A DNA stretch of 48,071 bases. Source: Flavobacteriales bacterium. Lineage in GTDB: Bacteria > Bacteroidota > Bacteroidia > CAIKAF01. Made by a program: the position numbers and the translations under genes. Below, piece by piece: positions 24,780 through 32,559 of this stretch (positions within the stretch are counted from its first letter, which is position 1; every line of letters starts with the position of its first letter). Where the stretch lies: positions 1 to 48,071 of the forward strand of contig JAKRSD010000003.1 of assembly GCA_022402535.1 (NCBI GenBank), written 5' to 3'. The notes beneath the pieces are model-generated. The model had not been told where the DNA came from. It ran no database searches and saw nothing but the letters and a program-made list of their open reading frames with translations.

Positions 24780-25258
24780 TTTACCGTTTGTTTTGTAGTA
24801 AATATTTCCTGTATGAAGTAATCGCGGTCTTCCGGATTGTCCTTGTACGTTACTTCGTATTTTTTGCCTTTTAGGCGGGTAACCGTAAGTTCTCCTTCGG
24901 AAGGTTTTCGGCATCCGCCTTCAACACAAAAACACATTCTGCAGCGGACGGTGTTATATTTTTCCAGTTCTTTTTTGCCGGATGCTGTTATATTCCGGGT
25001 TCGGGCCGGGATTTCAAAATACAGTATATGGGTGCTTTCTCCGTCGGCAATCTGCGGATTTCGGGCGCTTTGCCATTCATAGAAAAACACCAGGTTTTTG
25101 CCTTTTACGGTTTCAAATTCGACCACGGGCGCATCGGCTACATCTTTCACCCGCAAAGCAGATTGGGTTTTATATTGAAATGTTTTTTTTGGGGGAGTCT
25201 GCGCCGCAGCTATACCGACAATGCCCAACAACAAACCGATGAAAACGCTTTTGATCAT
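24776..25258 (-). CDS. Exported hypothetical protein with Cys cluster
   Basis: The 160-residue product has a signal peptide (MIKSVFIGLLLGIVGIAAAQ). The mature domain is strand-rich, with VVEFETVKGKNLVFFYEWQSARNPQIADGESTHILYFEI. A cysteine cluster, VRCRMCFCVEGGCRKPSEGEL (C-x2-C-x-C-x4-C), could bind metal or form disulfides. No family is recognised. It sits between manC and the SDR gene with 4-bp ATGA overlaps on both sides, so the three are co-translated although their functions look unrelated. Confidence 0.72.
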   Translation of the reverse strand: MIKSVFIGLLLGIVGIAAAQTPPKKTFQYKTQSALRVKDVADAPVVEFETVKGKNLVFFYEWQSARNPQIADGESTHILYFEIPARTRNITASGKKELEKYNTVRCRMCFCVEGGCRKPSEGELTVTRLKGKKYEVTYKDNPEDRDYFIQEIFTTKQTVK

Positions 25259-26346
25259 AAGAATTTTTCGCCTTTTGAAAGTTTGATTTCGTTTACGTAG
25301 TGTTTGATTTTTTGTTCTTCGTCCTTTTTGCAGATGAGAAGCATATCGTCGTATTCCGAAATAATCAAATTGCGGAGGCTGCCTAAGACAACCAGTTTTT
25401 CGTTGGGGCAGTTTACCAGACAGGTTTTGGTGTCGAAAGTCATCACGTTTTTGCCGATGATGGCATTATTCCCCGGCGTTTTAGGAAGCTGCTCATACAG
25501 CGACATCCAGGTGCCCAGGTCGCTCCAGCCCAATTCGGCTCCCATTACCCATACGTTATCGGCTTTTTCCATAATGCCGTAATCAATGCTGATGCTTTTG
25601 CACTGGGTATATACTTTGGCGATGAATTCTTTTTCGGCGGGAGTATAAAAAGCATCCGGTTTTTCTTTGAACAGCGAAATAATTTCGGGTTGAAAAGCTT
25701 CAAAGGCAGCGAGAATAGAAGAAGCGGTCCACACAAACATTCCGGAATTCCATACAAATTCGCCGCTGGTTACAAAGGCATTGGCCAGTTCTTCGTTGGG
25801 TTTTTCGGTAAAGGTTTTAACGGGTTTAAATTTTCCGTCGCCCAATTCGCCACCGTTCACATCAAACTGAATGTATCCGTAGCCCGTATCAGGACGGGTA
25901 GGTTTGATGCCCAGCGTAAGGAGTTTGTTTCCCGTGCGGGCTTCCTCAAAGGCCCTGTTCATGACGCGGGTAAACTCCTCTTCTTTTGAAATCAGATGGT
26001 CTGATGGAATCACGGCCATCACGGCATCGGGATTTTTCAGGTTGATTTTATAGGCAGCATATGCCACACAGGGTGCTGTATCCCGGCGCAGCGGTTCTGA
26101 TAAAATGTTTTCGGGTAATGCATTCGGTAACTGTTCACGAATCAAGGATTCGTACATTTCATTTCCCACCACCACAATATTTTCGGGTGCACAAAAAGCG
26201 GTAGCCCGCCTCCAGGTGGACTGAAGCAGGGTTTCGCCGGTGCCTAAAATATCAATAAACTGTTTCGGTTTCTGCTGACGGCTCATGGGCCAAAAACGGC
26301 TACCCACGCCGCCTGCCATTATCACACAATACGTATTCTTATCCAT
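25255..26346 (-). CDS. manC: Mannose-1-phosphate guanylyltransferase
   Basis: The 363-residue enzyme makes GDP-mannose from mannose-1-phosphate and GTP. The nucleotidyltransferase signature is complete: IMAGGVGSRFWPMSRQQKPKQF at residues 9-30 (interrupted by no gap), VIPSDHLI, FTEKPNEE, WNSGMFVW and DYGIMEKADNVWVMGAELGWSDLGTW. The protein has only the transferase domain and short beta-tail, without the phosphomannose isomerase domain of bifunctional forms. It feeds mannose or fucose donors for surface polysaccharide, consistent with other sugar genes in the window. Confidence 0.94.
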   Translation of the reverse strand: MDKNTYCVIMAGGVGSRFWPMSRQQKPKQFIDILGTGETLLQSTWRRATAFCAPENIVVVGNEMYESLIREQLPNALPENILSEPLRRDTAPCVAYAAYKINLKNPDAVMAVIPSDHLISKEEEFTRVMNRAFEEARTGNKLLTLGIKPTRPDTGYGYIQFDVNGGELGDGKFKPVKTFTEKPNEELANAFVTSGEFVWNSGMFVWTASSILAAFEAFQPEIISLFKEKPDAFYTPAEKEFIAKVYTQCKSISIDYGIMEKADNVWVMGAELGWSDLGTWMSLYEQLPKTPGNNAIIGKNVMTFDTKTCLVNCPNEKLVVLGSLRNLIISEYDDMLLICKKDEEQKIKHYVNEIKLSKGEKFL

Positions 26347-26377
26347 TCAAAAATTCCTCTTCAAAAAATCATCAAAA

Positions 26378-27649
26378 TCAATAGATGCGGCTGAGTGCCG
26401 CACGCATATTTTCCAGCAGTCCCGGAATATCTTCCTGACGGCAGGTCCCCACCGAAACACGGAACCACTCCGTACCCGGACTGTTTCCGAATGCCGTGAA
26501 AGGTACAGCGGCAAATCCTGCATTTTCTAACAAATAGGAGAATATGTCGGTGGTGGTCTGTATAGTTTCTCCGTCGGGTGTTTTTTTGCCCAACAGGTTG
26601 AATTTTACGCTTAGGTAAATGGCTCCTTCGGGTTGTATGCTCATTACGGGAAGTCCGTCACGGTTCATCTGCGAAATGCCCTGATGAAGCGCAAACAGAC
26701 GTCCCGAAACCTTTTGTTTGATATCTTCTATAAAGCCGTCAACGGCGTTTTCGTTGTTGAGATAATGGGCAGTGGCCACCTGCTCTGCTTTCGGCGCCCA
26801 GGCACCGATATGCCCCAGAATGGCCCGCATTTTCGCCATGATTTTAGTAGGACCGAATGCCCAGCCCACACGTACTCCTGTAGCCGCAAGCGATTTTGAA
26901 ATTCCATCCACATACACGGTGTAGTCTTTCATGGCAGGACGAAGTGAAACGGGATCAAAGTGTTCCACATTCCCAAAGGTGAGCATCCAGTAGATCTGGT
27001 CGTACATCAGATACACCGGTTTTTTATCGGGACCGCGGCGGGCATTTTCTTCCAGAATCAAATCGCAGATATCTTCTAATTGTTTGCGGCTGAAAACCGT
27101 TCCCGTCGGGTTCAGTGGAGAACACACGGCAACCATCACGGCTTCACCGATATAGGGTTCAATATCTTCGCGGATGGGCATGAAATTATTTTCCGGTTTG
27201 GCCTCAATCAATATCTGCTGCGCACGGGTAAGGTGGCAGTAGTGGTTGTTATTCCAGGAAGGAACGGGGAAAATCACTTTTTCGCCCGGATCTACTAACG
27301 TCTGGTAAATGCTGTAAATGATGGGACGTGCTCCTCCCGCAATCAGGATATTATCTGCCGGATAAGCCAGATTTCCGCGTTTCCACAAAAAATCGCTCAC
27401 GGCCTGGCGTAATTCACGTATGCCATCCGCCGGCGGGTAATTGGTTTTGTGTGAACGGTACGCCGAAACGATTTCATTCGTAAGTTCCTGCGGAATAGGG
27501 AAAATTTCAGGATCAAAATCACCGATGGTCATGTTGTGTACCTTGGCGCCTTCGGCAATCATGCGGTTGATTTCACCGCCCAGTTTTATAATTTCGGATC
27601 CGATAAGATTTTCCGCCATATCGGAAACGGGATAGTTCATTGTCTCCAT
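26378..27649 (-). CDS. PLP-dependent aminotransferase, class I/II
   Basis: The 423-residue enzyme has fold-type I features. These are TNYPPADGIRELR, SPLNPTG (Asn180, Pro181), MYDQIYW (Asp217, Tyr220), and the Schiff-base Lys252 in DGISKSLAATG, with Arg260 nearby. It resembles aspartate-aminotransferase-like enzymes, but FNLLGKKTPDG and the absence of a sharper signature leave the substrate open. The start may also be the ATG at 27640 (NYPVSDMAENL). It lies 15 bp after the trpS stop and 31 bp before manC in the same dense minus-strand run. Confidence 0.9.
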   Translation of the reverse strand: METMNYPVSDMAENLIGSEIIKLGGEINRMIAEGAKVHNMTIGDFDPEIFPIPQELTNEIVSAYRSHKTNYPPADGIRELRQAVSDFLWKRGNLAYPADNILIAGGARPIIYSIYQTLVDPGEKVIFPVPSWNNNHYCHLTRAQQILIEAKPENNFMPIREDIEPYIGEAVMVAVCSPLNPTGTVFSRKQLEDICDLILEENARRGPDKKPVYLMYDQIYWMLTFGNVEHFDPVSLRPAMKDYTVYVDGISKSLAATGVRVGWAFGPTKIMAKMRAILGHIGAWAPKAEQVATAHYLNNENAVDGFIEDIKQKVSGRLFALHQGISQMNRDGLPVMSIQPEGAIYLSVKFNLLGKKTPDGETIQTTTDIFSYLLENAGFAAVPFTAFGNSPGTEWFRVSVGTCRQEDIPGLLENMRAALSRIY

Positions 27650-27664
27650 GTTTATCTTAAAGTA

Positions 27665-28648
27665 TTAGAGGGCTGAGTAGCCCAACAAGTTACGAACAGT
27701 TTTTAATTTAGCAACAGCCAATGCCCGGGCTTTTTCGGCGCCTTCCTTCAATTTTTTATCCAGTTCTTCCGTGTTTTCCATGTAGTGATTGTAGATTCTG
27801 CGCGGTTCCTCGTATTTTTTGAGCAACAATTCATACAAGGCGGTTTTGGCATGTCCGTACCCGAAATTTCCACCCAGATAATTTGCCCGTAGGGTTTCAA
27901 CTTCTTCCGGCGAAGCCAGCAGAGCATAAAGTTTAAACACATTGCAGGTGTCCGGATTTTTAGGCTCTTCGAGCGGTGTACTGTCCGTAACAATCTGCAT
28001 CACATTCTTTTTCAAATCTTTATCCGACTGAAAAAGGGTAATGGTGTTACCGTAGGATTTGCTCATTTTTTGTCCGTCGGTGCCGGGAACCGTTTTTACG
28101 GATTCTTCCACTTTGGCCTGAGGCACCACAAACGTTTCGCCATACATGCGGTTGAATGATTCGGCCAGGTCGCGGGCCATTTCCAAATGTTGCACTTGGT
28201 CTTTGCCTACGGGCACAAAATCGGCATCGTATAAAATAATATCACAGGCCATGAGCACGGGATAGGTAAACAACCCCGCATTTACATCGCTCAGACGGTC
28301 AGATTTATCTTTAAAGCTATGGGCATTGGCCAACATCGGAAACGGCGTAAGGCAGTTGAGATACCAGGTGAGTTCGCATACCTCGGGAATATCGCTTTGC
28401 CGATAGAACGTGTTTTTATCCGTATCGAAACCAAAGGCGAGCCACGTAGCGGCCACCGCACGCACATTGCTCAGGCGCTGTTCGGCATTTTTAATGGTGG
28501 TGAGTGAATGCAGGTCGGCAATGAACGCAAAAGCTTCGTTGGCCGGGTCCTGACTGAGTTTTACCATGGGCTCAATGGCACCCAGAATATTTCCGAGGTG
28601 CGGAGCCGAGGTGCCTGTGCTTTGTATGCCTGTTAAAATTCTGGCCAC
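27665..28648 (-). CDS. trpS: Tryptophanyl-tRNA synthetase
   Basis: The class I synthetase charges tRNA-Trp. The HIGH-equivalent PHLGN is in LTGIQSTGTSAPHLGN, and the KMSKS motif is in GQKMSKSYGN. DKSDRLSDVNAGLFTYPVLMACDIILYDADFVPVGKDQVQHLEMARDLA-type segments surround the active site. I choose GTG 28648 (VARILTG, 327 residues) because the TTG at 28672 is the end of the -7 box TATTTTTG and so lies upstream of the transcript. One residue is added in the HIGH region (TGTSAPHLGN, against TGTPHLGN as I remember it for the family). Confidence 0.94.
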   Translation of the reverse strand: MARILTGIQSTGTSAPHLGNILGAIEPMVKLSQDPANEAFAFIADLHSLTTIKNAEQRLSNVRAVAATWLAFGFDTDKNTFYRQSDIPEVCELTWYLNCLTPFPMLANAHSFKDKSDRLSDVNAGLFTYPVLMACDIILYDADFVPVGKDQVQHLEMARDLAESFNRMYGETFVVPQAKVEESVKTVPGTDGQKMSKSYGNTITLFQSDKDLKKNVMQIVTDSTPLEEPKNPDTCNVFKLYALLASPEEVETLRANYLGGNFGYGHAKTALYELLLKKYEEPRRIYNHYMENTEELDKKLKEGAEKARALAVAKLKTVRNLLGYSAL

Positions 28649-28669
28649 GGTGTTTTTTCGATTTGCGGC

Positions 28670-28677
28670 CAAAAATA
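28670..28677 (-). promoter_or_regulatory. Promoter -7 box for trpS
   Basis: The minus strand reads TATTTTTG, an exact TAnnTTTG match, between the kinase-like gene's stop (28701) and trpS. It implies a leader of about 15 nt to the GTG at 28648 and shows that trpS can be transcribed apart from the gene before it. Confidence 0.6.
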
Positions 28678-28700
28678 GCTTTTTTGGGACAGATTCTCCG

Positions 28701-29543
28701 TTAATGTTTCCAAATCTGCCGGGGAAGGCTGTCCAAGGGGTCTTGCACGAAAATTACATCCGAAAATCCTGCCTCTTTTAACATTTCTGAAAGAAGGGTC
28801 TGAAACCCGAATGCCACGGAACCGATTAAGCCGGCCTGTAAAAAACCCTTTTTGTGCAGAGGAAGCAGATGACGTTGGATAAATTCATCAAAGGTATTTC
28901 TGAGCATTGCCTGAATAAACGGAAGGGATGGGTATTGAACTGCCACCTCGGCATAAGCGGCCAGTTTACCGCCGGAAGCCTGCGGACCATAAAAAGTCTC
29001 TAACACCGACTCGCTTGTGGTGCCGGGAAAAAGCGTTTCAAACGCGTTTTTTAAATCGGTCGGAAGTTCGTTGTATAGGTAGGCCGTGAGCAGTTTTCGT
29101 CCCAACGAAGAACCGGCGCCTTCGTCGCCGAGTATATAACCCAGGGAGGGTGTGGCGCGGAAAATTTCGCTTCCGTCGAAACCGGCGGCGGCAGAACCGG
29201 TACCCAAAATACCTACAGCCACGGGTTCGCCTTGATATACTGCCAAACATGCCGCCATCAGATCCGATTCAATGTGAATTTCGGCATGGGGAAATAGGCG
29301 TTTGAGTCCGTGCAGCAGTTTCTCTTTTGCCGAAGCGAGGCGGCAGCCCGCCCCAAAAAAATCTACCCGGGTAACCGATTGGGTTTGCTCTGGAGTCCAT
29401 AAACGGGCATTTTCCTCCAGACGCCGGTTCAGGTCGGCATCGCTCATTACGGTAGGATTTAAACCCGGTCCGCTGAAACGGATAAGCCCTTCTTCCAGCA
29501 GCCATTTACAGGAGGTGCTTCCACAGTCGGCTATTACTCGCAT
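28701..29543 (-). CDS. BadF/BadG-type ATPase, N-acetylglucosamine-kinase-like
   Basis: The 280-residue protein has the actin/hexokinase-like ATPase fold. Phosphate-1 is DCGSTSCKWLL, the catalytic-region segment is IESDLMAACLAVYQ, and phosphate-2 is VGILGTGSAAAGF. LGYILGDEGAGSSLGRKLL is typical of the N-acetylglucosamine kinase / BadF group. The C-terminal part has AGLIGSVAFGFQTLL. It most likely phosphorylates an amino sugar, for example from peptidoglycan recycling, but the substrate is inferred from the family only. It is the first gene of the minus-strand run 29543-24018. Confidence 0.87.
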   Translation of the reverse strand: MRVIADCGSTSCKWLLEEGLIRFSGPGLNPTVMSDADLNRRLEENARLWTPEQTQSVTRVDFFGAGCRLASAKEKLLHGLKRLFPHAEIHIESDLMAACLAVYQGEPVAVGILGTGSAAAGFDGSEIFRATPSLGYILGDEGAGSSLGRKLLTAYLYNELPTDLKNAFETLFPGTTSESVLETFYGPQASGGKLAAYAEVAVQYPSLPFIQAMLRNTFDEFIQRHLLPLHKKGFLQAGLIGSVAFGFQTLLSEMLKEAGFSDVIFVQDPLDSLPRQIWKH

Positions 29544-29638
29544 AAAAACAGATTTCTACTGCAAGATTACAATTTCCGCTGAGAATGCTAACCGGTGTTA
29601 AAAACCTGTTACCGATGTAAAATGTAGCAAACGGGTCT

Positions 29639-29646
29639 TACATTTG
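29639..29646 (+). promoter_or_regulatory. Promoter -7 box for the TlpA-like gene
   Basis: TACATTTG matches TAnnTTTG exactly, 26 nt before the ATG at 29673. AAATGTA (29620-29626) and TACATTT (29639-29645) form a 7-bp inverted repeat overlapping the box, a possible operator. Confidence 0.5.
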
Positions 29647-29672
29647 GCTGACAAATTGATAGTATGTTCCGC

Positions 29673-30182
29673 ATGAAAAAAATCATTTTTATTCTTTTGA
29701 CGCTGGTTCCCATGGTGGTTATGGCGCAATCCGGTTTCAAAGTGCCTTCCGTTTCCATTAAAGATGTGAATGGCAATACCGTGTCGTCTGATATGTTCCA
29801 AAACGACGGCAAACCCATGATTATTAATTTTTGGGCAACCTGGTGTAAACCCTGTATTTTGGAACTGAGTACGATTGCCGACGAATACGAAGAGTGGGTG
29901 GAAGAAACCGGGGTAAAACTGATTGCCATTTCAATAGATGATTCAAGAAATACGGCCAAGGTGGCGCCTATGGTAAAAAGCCGGGGTTGGTTATACGAAA
30001 TTTATTTAGACCCGAACGAAGATTTTAAACGGGCCATGAACGTAAACAACCCGCCACATACCTTTGTGGTGAACGGAAAAGGCGAAGTGGTTTGGCAGCA
30101 TATTGCTTACCAGCCCGGCGACGAAAAACAACTCTATGACGTAGTGAAAAAAGTAGCTAAAGGTCTTTCGGTGGATAAGTAA
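29673..30182 (+). CDS. TlpA/ResA-like exported thioredoxin-fold protein
   Basis: From the ATG at 29673 the product has 169 residues: MKKIIFILLTLVPMVVMAQ is a clean signal peptide. An in-frame ATG 9 bp upstream only adds MFR. The active site WATWCKPC (cysteines 58 and 61) is in a thioredoxin fold preceded by VPSVSIKDVNGNTV and followed by VKLIAISIDDSRNTAKVAPMV. The cis-proline region is NNPPHTFVVNGKGEVV. Such proteins reduce periplasmic disulfides, including apocytochrome c CxxCH. It lies close upstream of the cytochrome-like operon. It ends at a strong bidirectional terminator. Confidence 0.92.
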   Translation: MKKIIFILLTLVPMVVMAQSGFKVPSVSIKDVNGNTVSSDMFQNDGKPMIINFWATWCKPCILELSTIADEYEEWVEETGVKLIAISIDDSRNTAKVAPMVKSRGWLYEIYLDPNEDFKRAMNVNNPPHTFVVNGKGEVVWQHIAYQPGDEKQLYDVVKKVAKGLSVDK

Positions 30183-30203
30183 ATTTTATAATTATTTGAA
30201 AAT

Positions 30204-30239
30204 AAAAAAGACAAACTCGGAAAAGCGTTTGTCTTTTTT
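30204..30239. terminator. Bidirectional Rho-independent terminator
   Basis: AAAAAAGACAAAC (30204-30216) and GTTTGTCTTTTTT (30227-30239) form a perfect 13-bp stem with a 10-nt loop and T-runs on both strands. It would end the TlpA-like gene on the plus strand and the tRNA-Arg transcript on the minus strand. Confidence 0.85.
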
Positions 30240-30241
30240 TG

Positions 30242-30313
30242 TGGTCCCGCCAAGAATCGAACTTGGATCTAAAGTTTAGGAAACTTCTATTCTATCCATT
30301 GAACTACGGGACC
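30242..30313 (-). tRNA. tRNA-Arg (anticodon CCU)
   Basis: The minus strand folds into a full cloverleaf of 72 nt. The acceptor stem is GGTCCCG/CGGGACC. The D stem is GTTC/GAAT. The anticodon stem is GAAGT/ACTTT with loop TTCCTAA (anticodon CCT). The T arm is CCAAG-TTCGATT-CTTGG, and the discriminator base is A. It decodes AGG. The 3' CCA is not encoded (CAC follows). It ends 2 bp from the terminator stem at 30204-30239. Confidence 0.95.
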
Positions 30314-30325
30314 CTTGAATTGGCG

Positions 30326-30333
30326 CAAAAATA
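30326..30333 (-). promoter_or_regulatory. Promoter -7 box for tRNA-Arg
   Basis: The minus strand reads TATTTTTG, 12 nt before the first tRNA base (30313). A TTTG further up (30348-30345) is only 11 nt away, closer than usual for a -33 element. Confidence 0.55.
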
Positions 30334-30378
30334 GAAAACTAAAACAAACGGCGCCGTACAATCAATGCATACTATTTA

Positions 30379-30386
30379 TACCTTTG
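30379..30386 (+). promoter_or_regulatory. Promoter -7 box for the OB-fold/cytochrome/YceI operon
   Basis: TACCTTTG matches TAnnTTTG exactly, 40 nt before the ATG at 30427. It is the only such box seen ahead of the five-gene unit. Confidence 0.5.
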
Positions 30387-30426
30387 ATAAGGTTTTGACG
30401 TTATTTGAATCTCACACAATTACCTG

Positions 30427-30861
30427 ATGAAAAAATATAAATACATCCTATTGGCCTTGCTGGTTCTGGGTATTGCCGGTGCCGGTATCTATGGCTACCG
30501 CTTATACAATAAGCCCCACCGGGGTATAGCTGATGAAAAACCGGCCTTTACCCTTACCGATAAAGAACTGGCCGATTCCTTTGAGGGCGATGCCGCCGCA
30601 CAACACCAAAAACTCAACAATCAGGTGATTGTGGTTTCGGGAACGGTAAAAAAAATGCAGGAAGAAAACGGCTTTACTTCCCTTAGCATGGATCCGGGTG
30701 GGGAGTATGTGATTTCTGTAACCCTGGATGAAAAAGAAACCGCAAAACCCGAAGCCGGAAAAACAATTTCCGTGAAAGGATTGTATGTAGGACATTTGGA
30801 GGGAGAACCTGATTTTGGTATTCCCGGAGAAATCAAATTGAAAAACGGTTTCATACAATGA
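30427..30861 (+). CDS. Membrane-anchored OB-fold (tRNA_anti-like) protein
   Basis: The 144-residue protein begins with one hydrophobic helix (residues 5-26, ILLALLVLGIAGAGIYGY), most likely a membrane anchor. The periplasmic part fits the tRNA_anti-like OB-fold family. A leading helix (LTDKELADSFEGDAAAQHQKLNNQ) comes first. Then come the strands VIVVSGTVKKM, FTSLSM, VISVTL, a GKTISVKGLYVGHL turn and IKLKNGFI. These proteins occur across Bacteroidota; function is not established, and the tRNA name does not imply tRNA binding. Its TGA overlaps the ATG of the next gene as ATGA. Confidence 0.85.
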   Translation: MKKYKYILLALLVLGIAGAGIYGYRLYNKPHRGIADEKPAFTLTDKELADSFEGDAAAQHQKLNNQVIVVSGTVKKMQEENGFTSLSMDPGGEYVISVTLDEKETAKPEAGKTISVKGLYVGHLEGEPDFGIPGEIKLKNGFIQ

Positions 30862-31562
30862 AAAAAACAGTATTTGGTTTCCTTTTATTGGGAGGCTTAT
30901 CTTTCCTGAGTTCGTGCAGGCATCAACCCGAAAATCCGCCTCCCCCTCCCGGACCTACCAATCCGCCCGTGAGTAATGCCTGCCATCCCGATACGGTGTA
31001 TTTTGTGAATACCATTCTGCCCATACTGAGCAGCAATTGCGCACTTTCGGGTTGCCATGATGCCAATACCATGCAGGATGGGATAAACCTGAGCAGCTAT
31101 GCAGGGATTATGTCCAGCGGGGTCATAAAAATAAGCGATCCGTGGGACAGTGATTTGTTGAAAGCAGTTACGGATAATGATCCCAATGATATCATGCCGC
31201 CCCCTCCGGCCAATCCGCTTACACCGCAGCAGATTAATGCGTTGTACACTTGGATGAGTCAGGGTGCGCAAAATAATGCCTGCCAGTCGGCCTGTGATAC
31301 TACCGTATTTACATTCAGCGGTGCGGTAAGCCCAATCATCCAGTCCCGTTGCGAGGGATGCCACAGCGGAGGAAATCCACAGGGCGGCATTCTGCTGACC
31401 AACTACGACCAGATTAAAGTACAGGCATTGAACGGTAAACTGTTCGGAACGGTGAGCCATGCTAATGGGTTTGTACCCATGCCTTTTGGTGGAAATAAAA
31501 TTCCCGATTGTGAAATTACCCAAATCAAAAAATGGATAGATAATGGCGCACTCAACAATTAA
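30858..31562 (+). CDS. Two-domain c-type-cytochrome-like lipoprotein
   Basis: The 234-residue product has a lipobox ending LSSC (lipid Cys20) and then a proline-rich linker. Domain 1 (about 42-140) has CALSGCH (Cys61, Cys66, His67), an unusual CX4CH, with IMPPPP (Met113) as possible sixth ligand. Domain 2 (about 145-234) has standard CEGCH (Cys165, Cys168, His169) and PMPFGG (Met208). The fold resembles the small Planctomycete-type cytochrome c modules. It would carry haem on the outer face of a membrane. Domain 2 is closely related to the next gene's product. It overlaps both neighbours, 4 bp upstream and 20 bp downstream. Confidence 0.85.
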   Translation: MKKTVFGFLLLGGLSFLSSCRHQPENPPPPPGPTNPPVSNACHPDTVYFVNTILPILSSNCALSGCHDANTMQDGINLSSYAGIMSSGVIKISDPWDSDLLKAVTDNDPNDIMPPPPANPLTPQQINALYTWMSQGAQNNACQSACDTTVFTFSGAVSPIIQSRCEGCHSGGNPQGGILLTNYDQIKVQALNGKLFGTVSHANGFVPMPFGGNKIPDCEITQIKKWIDNGALNN

Positions 31563-31929
31563 AACCTCTTTTTTGCTTGTCTTGGGGCTGTTTACAGGAA
31601 CGCTTTTTATGACGGGCTGCTATTACGATAAAGAAGAACTGCTGTATCCGCCAACCAATTGCGATACCACGGGCGTTACCTATTCGGGAACGGTGCTTCC
31701 CCTATTGCAAAGCAACTGCCTCGGCTGTCATAATCAGGCGGGCGGACAGGGCGGAATCATTTTAGAAGGACATGCCAACACGGTAATCCGGGTGAATGAC
31801 GGTTCGTTGATGGGCGCAATCAGTCATGCGTCGGGCTATTCGCCCATGCCAAAAAATGGTCAAAAACTGGCGGCCTGCGATATTCAGCGGATTCAAACCT
31901 GGATAAATGCCGGCGCCCCCAACAATTAA
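31543..31929 (+). CDS. Single-domain c-type-cytochrome-like lipoprotein
   Basis: The 128-residue product has a lipoprotein signal ending LFMTGC (lipid Cys26). One haem-binding motif is present, CLGCH (Cys59, Cys62, His63), with PMPKNG (Met102) as likely axial ligand. Its framework TYSGTVLPLLQSNC, GGQGGIILEGH, GSLMGAISHASGY, CDIQRIQTWINAGAPNN matches domain 2 of the upstream protein almost position for position. The two therefore come from one duplication. The gene overlaps its neighbour by 20 bp and shares the operon with YceI and the DUF5777 barrel. An electron-transfer role is inferred from the haem motif. Confidence 0.87.
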   Translation: MAHSTIKTSFLLVLGLFTGTLFMTGCYYDKEELLYPPTNCDTTGVTYSGTVLPLLQSNCLGCHNQAGGQGGIILEGHANTVIRVNDGSLMGAISHASGYSPMPKNGQKLAACDIQRIQTWINAGAPNN

Positions 31930-31992
31930 TATTTCCGGTCTGAAATTTGACTATTCCGCAATCATAATTATTAAAACAATAAAAAACGTATC

Positions 31993-32547
31993 ATGAAAAA
32001 ATTCATTCTGTCTGCCGTAGCCGTTCTGGCGCTTGCCGTTTCTACATTTGCCCAGGATAACACGTACTTTACCAAAACGGGCCACATCTCATTTTTCTCT
32101 AAAAGTCCGCTCGAAAACATTGAAGCCCACAACCGTCAGGTTACATGCATGCTGAATCTGAATACGGGCGAAATTGCTTTTAAAGTACTCATCAAATCTT
32201 TTGAATTTGAAAAGGCCCTGATGCAGGAACACTTCAACGAAAACTACATGCATTCTGAGAAATTTCCCAAATCTACATTTGACGGGAAAATTGTAAACCT
32301 GAAGGACATCAATTTCTCCAAAGAGGGCGTGTATGAAGCCAAAGTAGAAGGGACGCTTGAAATTCACGGCGTGAAAAAGGAAATTAAAGAAACCGGAAAA
32401 ATTGAAGTGAGCAAAGGAAAAATCACCACCAAATCGGTGTTTTTTGTTGCCCTGAAAGATTACAACATCAAAAACGATAAAATCGAAAATATTGCCGAAA
32501 ACATTCAGATTACCGTGGATGTAAAAATGGAACCTTATAAGAGATAA
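31993..32547 (+). CDS. YceI-family periplasmic protein
   Basis: The 184-residue product has a signal peptide (MKKFILSAVAVLALAVSTFAQ). The mature YceI domain is a lipocalin-like barrel that in known structures holds an isoprenoid such as a polyprenyl quinone. Family marks are GHISFFSKSPLENIEAHNRQV, the FEKALMQEHFNENYMHSEKFPKSTFDGKI segment split over two strands, GTLEIHGVKKEI and NIQITVDV. Here it follows two haem lipoproteins, so a quinone-related redox role is attractive but inferred. It is 63 bp downstream of the previous stop and 12 bp before the DUF5777 gene. Confidence 0.92.
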   Translation: MKKFILSAVAVLALAVSTFAQDNTYFTKTGHISFFSKSPLENIEAHNRQVTCMLNLNTGEIAFKVLIKSFEFEKALMQEHFNENYMHSEKFPKSTFDGKIVNLKDINFSKEGVYEAKVEGTLEIHGVKKEIKETGKIEVSKGKITTKSVFFVALKDYNIKNDKIENIAENIQITVDVKMEPYKR

Positions 32548-32559
32548 TCGCTTCTGCCT

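Noticed and set aside
30897-31523. 208-codon minus-strand frame over the first cytochrome gene
   Set aside because: Antisense shadow; the plus-strand frame carries the lipobox and haem motifs and fits the operon.
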